From contig NZ_CANDNZ010000007.1 in assembly GCF_947387555.1 (NCBI RefSeq), forward strand, positions 186,001 through 250,000: DNA of 64,000 nucleotides, given 5' to 3'. The position numbers and the translations under genes were made by a program. Positions 24,039-33,279 of the stretch are shown here, in pieces (within the stretch, counting starts at the first letter, position 1; every line of letters starts with the position of its first letter). A model generated the notes under the pieces. The model saw only the letters and a list, made by a program, of their open reading frames with translations, made no database searches and was not told the DNA's origin. This DNA is from Thalassomonas sp. RHCl1 (GTDB taxonomy: Bacteria; Pseudomonadota; Gammaproteobacteria; Enterobacterales; Alteromonadaceae).

Positions 24039-27000
24039 ATGAGATTTAATAAATCCAAAACGGCACTATTTGTCGCTTTAATGATGAGCCAGGTGACACC
24101 AACACCTCAGGTGGCATCGGATGAATATTATGAAGACGACGATAGCTTTGCCTATGTCGCCGCTGAATTTGCCAGTGGTTGGCATTGGGGGCTTAATGCT
24201 GCTCAGGCCGGGGAATGTAAGGCTGACTCGAATGATCAAAATAGTGCTCAGGAAGATTGTGGCGGCTTAGACGATATCGAGCATATTGATGTTACCGGGC
24301 AAAGATATGTCATGGGTGCGGCAGAGCAAATGGCGATTCAAGAGTACATCCACGATCAGATCTTTAATACTCGCAAAGAGGACTTTAATGATTTTGGCGA
24401 ACAGGTAAGTGATGGACAATTTGGTGAAGAAAAGGCCTGTGCCGGTAATCCCATTCAATATCATAGCGGCAATAAGGTCGAGACTTTTACCGATTATAAA
24501 GGACCCGGGGCCTATCCTTTGTCGGTGGTGCGTAATTATGATAGTAAGGGAGATACTTTGGCAACCGGGCGTACTCCCTTTAGCCGAAGGTGGAATTCGA
24601 ACTATAACTTAAAAATTAAAATACCCAATTATACCAATGACATTGTTTATATCGACAGGGCTAACGGCAATAACCTGACGATGGTCTCGTATGATGATAA
24701 AAATTTTCACTGGGACCGCAACCCGGACAGCCCCAATAAACTGGTCAGAAATAGTGACGGCACCTATACCTTCACTTCGGCAAGCAATGTCACCGAAACT
24801 TATAGCAGTGACGGTACCTTAAAAAAGTTGACCTTTGTTAATGGCATCACCCATAACTATACCTATACCAGCAATAAGCGATTGAATGCCATTACCCATA
24901 GCAGTGGTCGGCAGCTGAAATTTACTTGGTCAGATGATTTAATTACTAAAATCGTTGATCCCGCAGGCAATGCTTATTTGTATAGTTATGATAGCAACCG
25001 GGTATTATCCGGGGTAAGTTTCCCCGACGGTCATTCCACCAGCTATCACTATGAAACCAGTGTTAAAGATCGGTTAACCGGTGTGAGTTATGACAATAAG
25101 CGTTATTCCTGGTTTGAATATAAGCAGGATAATCCGCAAGGCCCTGATTATCGTCCCGGTTATGCCACCTTAAGCCGTCATGCCGATGGTATAGATCAAT
25201 ATCAGTTTTATTATGGTTATGACTATGTCAAGGTCACTAACCCGTTAGGACATGAAGTGATCCATCATTATGATGGCAAGGTTGACGAAAGTAAGGAAAA
25301 TGAAACACAAAGCCTGGCCAGCACTTATTGTCCGGCAATGAGCAAAAAAACCACCCACAAAGATGGTTTTGTCGATACCATCACAAATGAAAACGGCATT
25401 GTCACTGACTATGACTATAACGAGGATGGTCAGTTAGTGAAAAAAATTATTGCCAAGGGCACTGCCGAAGAGCAGATCATGACTTATGCCTGGCATGCAC
25501 AGTATAAGTTGATTGAAAAGGAAACCGGCCCGGGTTGGTCGACTACTTATAGCTATAACGATAAGCAGTACATGACCAGCAAGATCATGAAAACCGATGG
25601 TAGTGACGGCTTACCGGTTAAAACACTTTCCACCACTTATAGTTATACTTTTCACAGCAACAATATCCTGCGTCAAAAAGTTACCAGAGAGAGTGTAACC
25701 CCCAATCAGAGTGAAACCCGTAATTTCGACAGCAAAGGAAATCTGACCTCTGTGGTTAATAAAGACGGTTCGGTGCGTTATTACAATAATTATGATGCGC
25801 TGGGCCGGCCTGGACAAATCATTAATGAAGACGGCCTGGTCACTAGCTATACTTATTTCCCCCGCGGCCAGGTCAAGCGAGTTACTGTCAGTGATGGCGT
25901 TAAGAATTTAATCACCATGAATAGCTACAATGCTCTGGGGCAAATTGTCACCTCAATACGCTCTGATGGTGTTGAGACTGCCTATACCTATGATGGCGCC
26001 TATCGCCTGATTGAAACGAGAAATGAAGCAGGCGACAAGCTGGTTTATACCCGGGATAAATTGGGTAATATCACCAAGGAAACTATTATATCCAGCAATG
26101 GTATAACCCGCTTTTATAAAATATATCAATACGATGAACTAGGCCGGTTGTTATCAGAACTAGGCAGCAATTATTTAAAGACCAGTTTCACCTATGACAA
26201 TGTAGGCAATGTACTCTCCAGCAAAGACAGTCGCGGCAATACCACCTACTATACTTATGATGCTTTGAACCGGATTAAAACCGAAACTAACCCGCAACAA
26301 CAAACCACCCGATACAGTTATACCGGAAGCCACCTTAGTGCCGTTACCGACTTTAGAGGAAAAACGACCACTTATAACCGCTCCACCTTCGGTGATTTAA
26401 TGCAGTTTAATAGCCCTGATGCCGGCAGTACTCAGTTTTTATATAACTCCGCCGGGAAAATGTACCGTAAAACGGATGCCAGCGGACAAGTCACTAACTA
26501 TTTTTATGATAGTTTGCAAAACATGACCCGGGTTGCAGGCAGTCAAAGTCATGCCTTTATCTACAGTCGCGATCGGTTAAAAAGTTTTACTGACAACAGT
26601 GGTTCAACGGTTTATACGCACAATAAATTTGGTGATTTGGAAAAACAAACGACAAAAATAGGCAGCTCAAGCTACCAGCTATTGTGGGATTATGACTATA
26701 TTAACCACGTCAACTCTTTAACCTACCCCGGTGGCAATAAAGTTAACTATGAATATGATGACATTGACCGCCTGGCTAAAATGACAGTAACGATTAATGG
26801 CGTGACCCAAACCGTTATTGACAATGTTACCCATATGCCGATGGGACCCGTGAGCACCTGGCGATTTGGCAATGGTAAAACCCGGAGCGTAACTTACGAT
26901 CAAAATTACCGGGTAACAGCTATTAATACGCCGTCAATTCAGTCATTGAGCATGAACTACAATAGCAGCGGTATTTACCGGATTATTAATAACATCCAAA

Positions 27001-28145
27001 CATCGATGACAGCTAATCTGGCCTACGATAGTTTAAACCGGTTAACCTCTGACGGTAAAAATACCTTTTCTTATGATGCCAATGGTAACCGTAGCTTGGT
27101 TACCGGTACCAGTTTGGGAAGTCAGTATTATACCACCAGCAGTAGCAGCAACCGGCTGAGCAAAATCACTGCCGGTAGTAAGAGCCGCAGTTTTAGTTAC
27201 GACAGCCGGGGAAATATTACTGCTGAAAATGATTTTGACGGCCAGAGCATCAGCTATAGCTACAATGAAATGAACCGGATGAAGCGACACCAAAAGGGCA
27301 GCTTAGCAACCAGCTATCAATATAATGCCCTGGGTCAGCGGGTGGTAAAAGCAAACAGTAACGGCACCACGCATTTTATTTATGATGCCAAAGGCGTATT
27401 GCTCGCCGAAGGAAACAGTAAACAATATATTTATTATAAAGGGCAAGCGATTGCCTACATAAATAATGACCAGCTGTACTTTATTCATAATGATCATTTG
27501 GGGCGCGCAGAAGTGATCACAGATAAATATGGTTCGGTAAAATGGCGGGCGCAGGGGAAATCATTTGATCGCACTGTGGTTTATGATCAACTCGGTGGCT
27601 TTAACCTGGGTTTCCCCGGCCAGTATTACGATACTGAAAAAGACTCCTGGTACAATATTTTCCGTGACTATGATGCAAAAACAGGACGCTATTTACAGTC
27701 TGATCCAATAGGTTTGGCCGGAGGCCTGAATACCTATGCTTATGTCGGGGGGAATCCTTTGAGCAGGATTGACCCGCTTGGACTGGCTGCATGTTCTTGT
27801 ACCGATAAAGGAGAGAAGGTTGCTTCATTTAAGAGCAAGCCTTTAACGCAAAAACAGGTTAATCAAATAAATAGGCAAAACAGTGAGGCCATTACCCGTG
27901 CCGGTCACGCCTATGCGATAGCGAGTGTCTTTTTTCCTGCAACCAATCTCGCAAAAGGGGCATCTGTTGTCGGTGGGATCGCAATAGGAGAATTAGGTCT
28001 GGCGGCATCGGTTGAACTTGGACAGTACCGGGTGACTGATATGTATAAAACCGCAGATGGCAAAGGATATATAACAGAAACCAGTGTCTTTAATGCCGAT
28101 GGCAGCCTCAATTCAACATCAGAAACGGCAATTTGCAGAGATTGA
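24039..28145 (+). CDS. Exported RHS/YD-repeat protein with orphan C-terminal tail
   Basis: This is a 1368-residue protein. A signal-peptide-like N-terminus ([18 protein letters not shown]) is followed by an acidic stretch. Next comes a DUF6531-like entry segment near residue 140 ([20 protein letters not shown]). About 1000 residues of YD repeats follow ([26 protein letters not shown]). The core closes with [30 protein letters not shown] and DPLGL (residues 1245-1249). The last ~118 residues form a tail with a Cys pair and a Gly/Ala-rich hydrophobic stretch, which I cannot assign to a toxin family. No small immunity-like gene follows on the same strand. GGAG precedes the ATG. A terminator sits 38 bases after the stop. 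Confidence 0.85.
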   Translation: MRFNKSKTALFVALMMSQVTPTPQVASDEYYEDDDSFAYVAAEFASGWHWGLNAAQAGECKADSNDQNSAQEDCGGLDDIEHIDVTGQRYVMGAAEQMAIQEYIHDQIFNTRKEDFNDFGEQVSDGQFGEEKACAGNPIQYHSGNKVETFTDYKGPGAYPLSVVRNYDSKGDTLATGRTPFSRRWNSNYNLKIKIPNYTNDIVYIDRANGNNLTMVSYDDKNFHWDRNPDSPNKLVRNSDGTYTFTSASNVTETYSSDGTLKKLTFVNGITHNYTYTSNKRLNAITHSSGRQLKFTWSDDLITKIVDPAGNAYLYSYDSNRVLSGVSFPDGHSTSYHYETSVKDRLTGVSYDNKRYSWFEYKQDNPQGPDYRPGYATLSRHADGIDQYQFYYGYDYVKVTNPLGHEVIHHYDGKVDESKENETQSLASTYCPAMSKKTTHKDGFVDTITNENGIVTDYDYNEDGQLVKKIIAKGTAEEQIMTYAWHAQYKLIEKETGPGWSTTYSYNDKQYMTSKIMKTDGSDGLPVKTLSTTYSYTFHSNNILRQKVTRESVTPNQSETRNFDSKGNLTSVVNKDGSVRYYNNYDALGRPGQIINEDGLVTSYTYFPRGQVKRVTVSDGVKNLITMNSYNALGQIVTSIRSDGVETAYTYDGAYRLIETRNEAGDKLVYTRDKLGNITKETIISSNGITRFYKIYQYDELGRLLSELGSNYLKTSFTYDNVGNVLSSKDSRGNTTYYTYDALNRIKTETNPQQQTTRYSYTGSHLSAVTDFRGKTTTYNRSTFGDLMQFNSPDAGSTQFLYNSAGKMYRKTDASGQVTNYFYDSLQNMTRVAGSQSHAFIYSRDRLKSFTDNSGSTVYTHNKFGDLEKQTTKIGSSSYQLLWDYDYINHVNSLTYPGGNKVNYEYDDIDRLAKMTVTINGVTQTVIDNVTHMPMGPVSTWRFGNGKTRSVTYDQNYRVTAINTPSIQSLSMNYNSSGIYRIINNIQTSMTANLAYDSLNRLTSDGKNTFSYDANGNRSLVTGTSLGSQYYTTSSSSNRLSKITAGSKSRSFSYDSRGNITAENDFDGQSISYSYNEMNRMKRHQKGSLATSYQYNALGQRVVKANSNGTTHFIYDAKGVLLAEGNSKQYIYYKGQAIAYINNDQLYFIHNDHLGRAEVITDKYGSVKWRAQGKSFDRTVVYDQLGGFNLGFPGQYYDTEKDSWYNIFRDYDAKTGRYLQSDPIGLAGGLNTYAYVGGNPLSRIDPLGLAACSCTDKGEKVASFKSKPLTQKQVNQINRQNSEAITRAGHAYAIASVFFPATNLAKGASVVGGIAIGELGLAASVELGQYRVTDMYKTADGKGYITETSVFNADGSLNSTSETAICRD

Positions 28146-28183
28146 TCTGAATAGGAGCAGTATCACACGCTAAGTCGATATTT

Positions 28184-28216
28184 AAAGCCAGTAGAAAGGG
28201 TTCTACTGGCTTTTTG
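28184..28216 (+). terminator. Rho-independent terminator of the RHS gene
   Basis: Stem AAGCCAGTAGAA...TTCTACTGGCTT followed by T residues, with a four-base loop. Confidence 0.9.
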
Positions 28217-28378
28217 CCCGAGAGCATTCAAAGCTCTGCCTCTGCCTGAAAATGACAGGATATCCAGATTAACTTTTGCTCTGGATGAGTGTTTATTTGT
28301 GTCTTGATCAGGTATGACAAAAATTTATCGGCCTTATCAACAACAGTGTCATTATGAAAGAGGCAGATTTTAGCTTTG

Positions 28379-28549
28379 TTAATTTTCCTTGATGGTTAAG
28401 CCAGTGTCTGTCGGGGGCAGACAAAAATCGTAATGCGTACCGGCAAGGCGTGCAGCACCGCCGCCAACCTGGGGGGTAAGCTGCATAGGAACTGCTTTAT
28501 TGTCTTTAGAGAGGTTTTTTAATTTTTTCTTATTTAATTGTAACTTCAT
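28379..28549 (-). CDS. Small RiPP/bacteriocin-like precursor peptide
   Basis: This is a 56-residue peptide. The basic amphipathic N-terminus (MKLQLNKKKLKNLSKDNK) is followed by LTPQVGGGA, with the Gly-Gly-Gly ending a putative leader near residue 31. The C-terminal part (RLAGTHYDFCLPPTDTGLT) has one Cys and several Thr/Ser/Tyr. The lay-out recalls short natural-product precursors that share a KKxLKxLS-type leader and a double-Gly site. The ATG has AAGGA at 7 bases, a strong translational signal for such a short gene. No modifying enzyme or exporter lies next to it in this window. Alternatively it is an ordinary small protein. Family assignment is from memory of similar peptides. Confidence 0.6.
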   Translation of the reverse strand: MKLQLNKKKLKNLSKDNKAVPMQLTPQVGGGAARLAGTHYDFCLPPTDTGLTIKEN

Positions 28550-28833
28550 TACTATATCCTTTTTCTTATTTTTAAATCACAAGGTGTATTTTTATACACG
28601 TTTAAACAGTAACTTGAATCAAGTGTATGTCAATAGCGACCTGATAAAGTTAACAGGTTAATCCTGCTTGCCTTACACTTTTAATGTTTCCTATAAGGGC
28701 TTTATAGCTGGGCTTTTGTATCACCAATGGACATGGACTTAGCTGAGGACACAGGCAGGAAAAAAGGGCTGTATAGGGCCTATAAACTGTATTTCACCGA
28801 TAAAGTGAAAAGCCTAAAAAGTAAAAGCTTATA

Positions 28834-29355
28834 TTAATCGGCAGAAAATAACCCCAGATATAAAACCAATAAAATAATCGCAACAGTAAATACCAGGGTT
28901 CTACGCGGATAGGCCGACCGGTAAAAATCGATTTCCGATACCAGCCAGCGGTAGCTGGCCAGGATGAAATTCGCTTGTTTTCTTTGCTGCTTTTGTTCCA
29001 GCTCCCTGATTTGTAAATTTAACTCATTCAGTTGCTGTTCATAGGAGTTATCTGATGAACAGGCCCCTTCCAGTTGGCGAAGCAGGCTGCCGTAACTGGC
29101 TTTGCCGCCGCCGTATTTCCCGTCAAGTTTGCCGTCGAAGTTATCGGTTTTGCTTTGCCTGGTATGCACGGCGGCTTTGAGCCGGTTCAGCAGCTGCGCG
29201 GGTGAGTTGCTTTCGATATTTTGTACCATGTTGTCGAAATTTGACGCCGCCATGATCGACGCCTGAACATCATACTGGCCTTCATACATTTCCCTTAACT
29301 GGTAGTATTGGCAAAAGGTGCTGCAGATTTTTTTCAGTTGCAAAACAGTGAGCAT
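28834..29355 (-). CDS. Tail-anchored coiled-coil membrane protein, unknown
   Basis: This 173-residue protein has a Gln/Glu/Lys-rich coiled-coil region (about residues 105-128). One C-terminal transmembrane helix (LVFTVAIILLVLYLGLF) is preceded by positive charges and leaves only a few residues beyond it. This fits a tail-anchored inner-membrane protein with its bulk in the cytoplasm. No conserved domain was recognised. No strong ribosome-binding site precedes the ATG, so the start is uncertain. Confidence 0.55.
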   Translation of the reverse strand: MLTVLQLKKICSTFCQYYQLREMYEGQYDVQASIMAASNFDNMVQNIESNSPAQLLNRLKAAVHTRQSKTDNFDGKLDGKYGGGKASYGSLLRQLEGACSSDNSYEQQLNELNLQIRELEQKQQRKQANFILASYRWLVSEIDFYRSAYPRRTLVFTVAIILLVLYLGLFSAD

Positions 29356-29581
29356 TATTGCGGAACTTTTCTTTGACTAAAGGCATAGCCACCTTGGCAT
29401 AAAGCCGGTTGAAAATAAAGTCGCGGCTTTGGCAATGGCCGGTGAAGGGGGCGGGAATAGGGTAAAGGAGCGCCAGCTTCTCCATACAAAGTAAACCTTG
29501 GTATGGAGGAGCTGTCGGCCTTTTTTCAGGGAGATGTTATCGACAGTTGTTAAGGGAGCTTTACTTTTGCTCTACCTGTGA

Positions 29582-30310
29582 TTATTTGCCGGCAATATCA
29601 ATCGGCTTTTGCGGGATCTCTGTGCCGTCGCTGATATCATCGGCAGTCGGACCGATTTGATCCGGGATGGCGCCATGCACCAGATCACTGGATTCTGCCA
29701 TCCAGGCATATTGTCCGTCGCCTGCTAATGAATAGATGCCGTAAGGTGTGTTGATATGGGCATATATGGCGTGATCATTAATGGTCAGGGTGGTGTTATA
29801 GGTTTCGTCATTAAGGGCAAATGAGGCGTTAATGGTTTTGTTACCGTGCGAGTCCTGATCGGTGCTGGCCACTTCTGCATCATAGTACATGTCGAAGAAG
29901 GGCACTTCTAATTTTAGCGTGTCGCCAACTTCCAGCGAGGTCAGGTGCTTGTTGTCGATTTCCAGATATACTTCGCCGCGTAAATTTTCCCGTAATTTGC
30001 CGGATGCTTTTAATACTTTCTCTGCCGTTTCTGACTGGGTAAAGACAGGATCAGCCGGGTAGTCGTCGTGCTGTACCGCTGCGGCAATGTTACTTTTGGG
30101 CGCAGCCGGGGAGTGAGTCTTGGGCTGGACAGGATGGGCATGCTGATGAGCCACCAGGTGCTTGTGCGGGACCTCTACCTGGGCTACGGCACTTACTTGA
30201 GCTTTTGTTTCGTCTTTGCTTGCCTGAGTATCGCTGCCGGTTGAATTTAGCCAGAATGCAATAGCCGCCACGGCGGCCAAACCGGTTAAAATCATAAGTG
30301 CTTTTTTCAT
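29582..30310 (-). CDS. His-rich membrane-anchored or exported protein
   Basis: This 242-residue protein has an N-terminal hydrophobic segment (residues 4-20) acting as signal or anchor. A His-rich linker follows at residues 49-66, with seven His in a Pro/Ala/Gln background. From residue ~95 there is a compact beta-rich domain containing LEVGDTLKLEVPFFDMYYDA and YGIYSLAGDGQYAWM. The domain looks like the N-terminal part of secreted metalloproteases rather than the catalytic domain. It lies downstream of, and on the same strand as, a zinc protease gene, but a terminator separates them. A role in handling metal or inhibiting that protease is possible but speculative. Confidence 0.55.
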   Translation of the reverse strand: MKKALMILTGLAAVAAIAFWLNSTGSDTQASKDETKAQVSAVAQVEVPHKHLVAHQHAHPVQPKTHSPAAPKSNIAAAVQHDDYPADPVFTQSETAEKVLKASGKLRENLRGEVYLEIDNKHLTSLEVGDTLKLEVPFFDMYYDAEVASTDQDSHGNKTINASFALNDETYNTTLTINDHAIYAHINTPYGIYSLAGDGQYAWMAESSDLVHGAIPDQIGPTADDISDGTEIPQKPIDIAGK

Positions 30311-30382
30311 AACATTTCCTGCTTTATCTTATTTTTAGCTGTTGCTCTATGCCGGTTGTGCCCTTTGGCTACTCCCGGTAAA

Positions 30383-30416
30383 AATAAGACTCGGGCTTAA
30401 CGGCCCAAGTCTTATT
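30383..30416 (-). terminator. Terminator of the metalloprotease gene
   Basis: Stem AATAAGACT-GGGC with GCCC-AGTCTTATT, followed on the minus strand by five T residues. Confidence 0.8.
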
Positions 30417-30498
30417 TAAAGCGAAAAGTGAAGCCGCCAACCAGGTTGGCCTGACGGCTGATGCAATTTCGCTTGAGTTTATTTCTGTCCGTTAAATA

Positions 30499-31260
30499 TT
30501 AACGGAATGCAGCGATTTGATCAGTCACTAATTCTAGTGCTCTTTGCGCATCGGCTACATTGTTCACACCAATCGGCTCACCGCTTAGGGTAAAGCCCGG
30601 GTTAGAGAAATAAGATAACTGGTTGGTGGTATTGAACTCTTGCGGGTAAGCCATGATAGTGGCGAACTGATTGTCAACGCCGTAACCTACGCCCCAAGTG
30701 TAAACACCGCCTTCAGCGCCTTGTCTTACTGAGTGACCTAAGCCCATGTTGTGGCCAAGTTCATGCATGAAAGTAAGGGTAGTATCGCCACAGTTGTTGG
30801 CTGTGATGTTGTAGGCATAGCTGTCATAGGCATTGTGATCCGGGAATACGTCAGACATACCGTAGATAGAACCGGCGATACCACAAGTGGTACCCTGCCA
30901 AGTGCTTTGCGCAGAGCCGATCACAACTACGAAGTCAGCTTTGTACTCATCGCGCCAGTTTCTGATTTGGCTGTTTTTATACAGGCTCTGGATATTGTTC
31001 CATGAAGCAACATAATCGGTACTTGTCTGGTTGTCGCCTTCCCAAGCTAAAACCAGGTTAATGTCTAAGTTGTTTTTCGCATAGTTGGCGTTAGAAGCGG
31101 CAACCATGTTTTTGATTTCAGTTTTGATATCAAAGCTTCTTGCTGCTGCCGAGGCTGTGTAATAAACGTCGACAACAACGTCTTTAGCCATGGCCGATGC
31201 CGACAATACTGCTGATACAGAAAGACCGATTAAAGTTTTACTTGCTAGTTTCTTTAACAC
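30499..31260 (-). CDS. Secreted metzincin zinc metalloprotease
   Basis: This is a 253-residue precursor. GTG at 31,260 is chosen as start because AAGGAGA lies 6 bases upstream. It gives a normal signal peptide (VLKKLASKT, hydrophobic core, cleavage near AMA at residue 25). A longer frame would add 19 unlikely residues. The zinc site HELGHNMGLGH (His166, Glu167, His170, His176) is the metzincin HExxHxxGxxH motif. A Met-turn follows (FATIMAYP). It resembles reprolysin-like (M12B) or M10-type bacterial enzymes and should be secreted as an endopeptidase. It is short, with no C-terminal sorting domain and no obvious propeptide. Confidence 0.88.
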   Translation of the reverse strand: MLKKLASKTLIGLSVSAVLSASAMAKDVVVDVYYTASAAARSFDIKTEIKNMVAASNANYAKNNLDINLVLAWEGDNQTSTDYVASWNNIQSLYKNSQIRNWRDEYKADFVVVIGSAQSTWQGTTCGIAGSIYGMSDVFPDHNAYDSYAYNITANNCGDTTLTFMHELGHNMGLGHSVRQGAEGGVYTWGVGYGVDNQFATIMAYPQEFNTTNQLSYFSNPGFTLSGEPIGVNNVADAQRALELVTDQIAAFR

Positions 31261-31986
31261 ACTACTTCTCCTTGGTGTTCTTGTTTTTGTTTTTATATGG
31301 TGCCGGTACCTGAACATGTCCTAAATTCCCTGTTCATGGCCCTACCATGTTTTTATTAATGTTTTATGAAATACCGGTGTTTTTTCCGGCAACTAATTAG
31401 AAACAGAAGCGAAAAACAAAACTAGTAATATTACGACTTTTTTTCGCACAAATTGAAAGTGTGGGCAAAGTCATGTTTGTCCGGCTAAAACCTGTTTTGA
31501 TGGTATATGCTTGTCGTTTTTTTGATAAAAAATGTCGTTCATTATTGAAAACCTGACTCTTGTGTCAGGTTTTATTTATTAATACGTAAGGCTTTTTTAG
31601 GTAAAAGGTGGTTTTACTTATTTTTTATGTTTTATCTGTCGTTAATTCTCTCTTTTTGGAGAAAGCGTTAAAAACTGATAGGTATGCGCTAGAGCTGTTT
31701 GAAACTTCAGCGTTGAGTTTTTGCTATGACTAAAAAGTGTTATGTAAAAAATGAATGTATTTGGTTAATAAACAACAAAAGACCGGCTTGATAAGAGTTT
31801 TTGTAATAAAGGAAAGCGGAGCAGGTAAATTTCTTTAAATTTTTTGTTAGCAGAGGTTTATGTGTTTGGGTTTATCCCTGACGAAAAACGCATGACAGGA
31901 TCGGAATTAATACCGTCAACCGACATTATCTTTGTTTGATAGTAAGAGAAGTTTTTATTGAGAAAATCTTTAAGAATAAGCTTGGA
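31261..31986. other. Intergenic region between the protease and tRNA-Leu
   Basis: This 0.7 kb AT-rich stretch has no supported gene. It contains one isolated terminator-like hairpin (31,548-31,573, listed separately) and presumably the protease promoter near its left end. Confidence 0.5.
31548..31573 (+). terminator. Isolated terminator-like hairpin
   Basis: Arms AAAACCTGAC and GTCAGGTTTT around a six-base loop, followed by ATTTATT. No coding gene precedes it on the + strand. It may end a small RNA, or be a relic. Confidence 0.45.
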
Positions 31987-32073
31987 TGGTACCCAGGGGC
32001 GGACTTGAACCGCCACGCCCTTGCGAGCACTAGCACCTGAAGCTAGCGTGTCTACCAATTTCACCACCTGGGC
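31987..32073 (-). tRNA. tRNA-Leu (anticodon CAG)
   Basis: This 87-base class II tRNA has acceptor arm GCCCAGG/CCTGGGT, an encoded CCA end, and the D-arm GGTAGAC. The anticodon stem CTAGC/GCTAG has loop TTCAGGT, giving anticodon CAG. There is a long variable arm (TGCTCGCAAGGGCG) and T-arm GGTTCAAGTCC. It reads CUG codons. Confidence 0.97.
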
Positions 32074-32087
32074 ATCGAAGCACGCAT

Positions 32088-32116
32088 ATAATGCTGATAG
32101 CCGAGGGCTTTGTCAA
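32088..32116 (-). promoter_or_regulatory. tRNA-Leu promoter
   Basis: Consensus -35 TTGACA (32,116-32,111), 17-base spacer, and -10 CATTAT (32,093-32,088), ending 14 bases before the tRNA. Confidence 0.75.
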
Positions 32117-32486
32117 CGCATTAATTCACTTTTTTGACTAAGTGGACAAATAAGCAACGAATTGGCTGCTTAATAACGGCATCCTGTTTTATTTAAGAGC
32201 AAGGTGCTTGGGGCGGGTAAAAGTCGCTGCTGAAAATTAACCCTATTTTCTCAAACGCTATGCTGGTAGTTTTTACATGCAATCATCTTATGGTTGTTTA
32301 ATTATTAACAAGATAAAGGCAAACAGATCGCGAGGTCTGGACGCAAAATCACCAGTCTGCTGTATCCGGCAGATAGTGGGACCACCTAGGTTAGTCATAT
32401 CTTTACAAGCACTTTCAATATTTTTTGAAGGGGGCTTGCTTCGATTATTTTTCTGTGCTTTGTCTTAATCATGAAACCTGGGGTCA
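32117..32486. other. Gene-free stretch upstream of tRNA-Leu
   Basis: No supported gene. A GGGGTCAGAACCAG segment at about 32,473 marks the start of the duplicated-gene remnant that follows. Confidence 0.4.
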
Positions 32487-32713
32487 GAACCAGTTTATGA
32501 TGAAACAAACCGTCGGCAGAAAACCCGGTGATCTGGCGTCTTGGCCATAGCTACACTAAGTTTGACGGCGATTACCGTGACGAAGCCGCCGCGACGGTAA
32601 ACCTTTCCGGTAACCGTATCTACTGGACGTCTAACTGGGGTGGAAACCTGGATCACCGTGAAGCCTTTATTATGGAATTGCCGGATGACTGTGACAACAA
32701 GGTACTTGAATAA
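32487..32713 (+). pseudogene. Remnant of a duplicate of the 33,280-36,015 gene
   Basis: The last ~60 codons (YRDEAAATVNLSGNRIYW, SNWGG, LDHREAF, MELPDD) match the C-terminus of the large exported protein at 33,280-36,015. A NQFMM segment just upstream also matches but is separated by a frameshift. Everything before that is missing. This indicates a former tandem duplication of which one copy was deleted. Confidence 0.85.
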
Positions 32714-33279
32714 GCCGGTTAACAGTCTCTAAGAGATATTGTGTTAAAGCTAAGGCACCTTCGGATGCCTTTTTTATATTCAGGATGAATGATATAGCGC
32801 GATCACATGGAGGTGAAGCTGTGGTTGTATGCAGAAGAATTATCTTGAATGCTCCTTGTCATGTTTCCGGTCTACTAGACTTAGAGTTAAACTATCAGCA
32901 ATAACCTCCAGAAGTTTGATTTTGTCGGAGGGGCTGTTTTTAATTGCAGATAGCGCACCGGAATAATGAAAAAGTAAATGCACGGGGCAAAAGTGGCTAG
33001 CGGCAGGTAAAAAGTTTTCAGCCGGGTTTGATGTTAACCGGTCTGTCTAAGGATTTCTCCCCCTTACTTTCAATGCTTGAATCATTTTCTTTGCTATCAT
33101 CAGGTGTTAACTAAAGTTGCTGTTGCTATGGCTTTATTGTTATTTGCCTTAAAATCAAATGGATAACTATTTTAATGAAAAGGAACGAATAATTTGTCTG
33201 GCTCTGTATGGGGATAACCGGCATTAAATAAAAAGCTTAATGCCGGTTAAGAGCTTAAAACCTCTACCGGGGAAGTGTT
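32714..33279. other. Intergenic region before the large exported protein
   Basis: Contains the terminator at 32,752-32,776 and no gene that I can support. The 3' end should carry the promoter of the next gene. Confidence 0.5.
32752..32776 (+). terminator. Terminator behind the gene remnant
   Basis: AAGGCA...TGCCTT stem around a TTCGG-type loop, followed by a T-run. Confidence 0.8.

Noticed and set aside
29282-29485. A 67-codon frame on the minus strand upstream of the tail-anchored protein
   Set aside because: It overlaps the start of the better-supported gene in another frame, has no motif and no ribosome-binding site.
31858-32067. A 69-codon open frame over the tRNA region
   Set aside because: Its first 30 codons are the tRNA-Leu sequence itself. 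Such frames are a frequent false call.
32277-32468. A 63-codon open frame upstream of the gene remnant
   Set aside because: No ribosome-binding site, Cys/Leu-rich end, no similarity to anything recognised. Likely chance.
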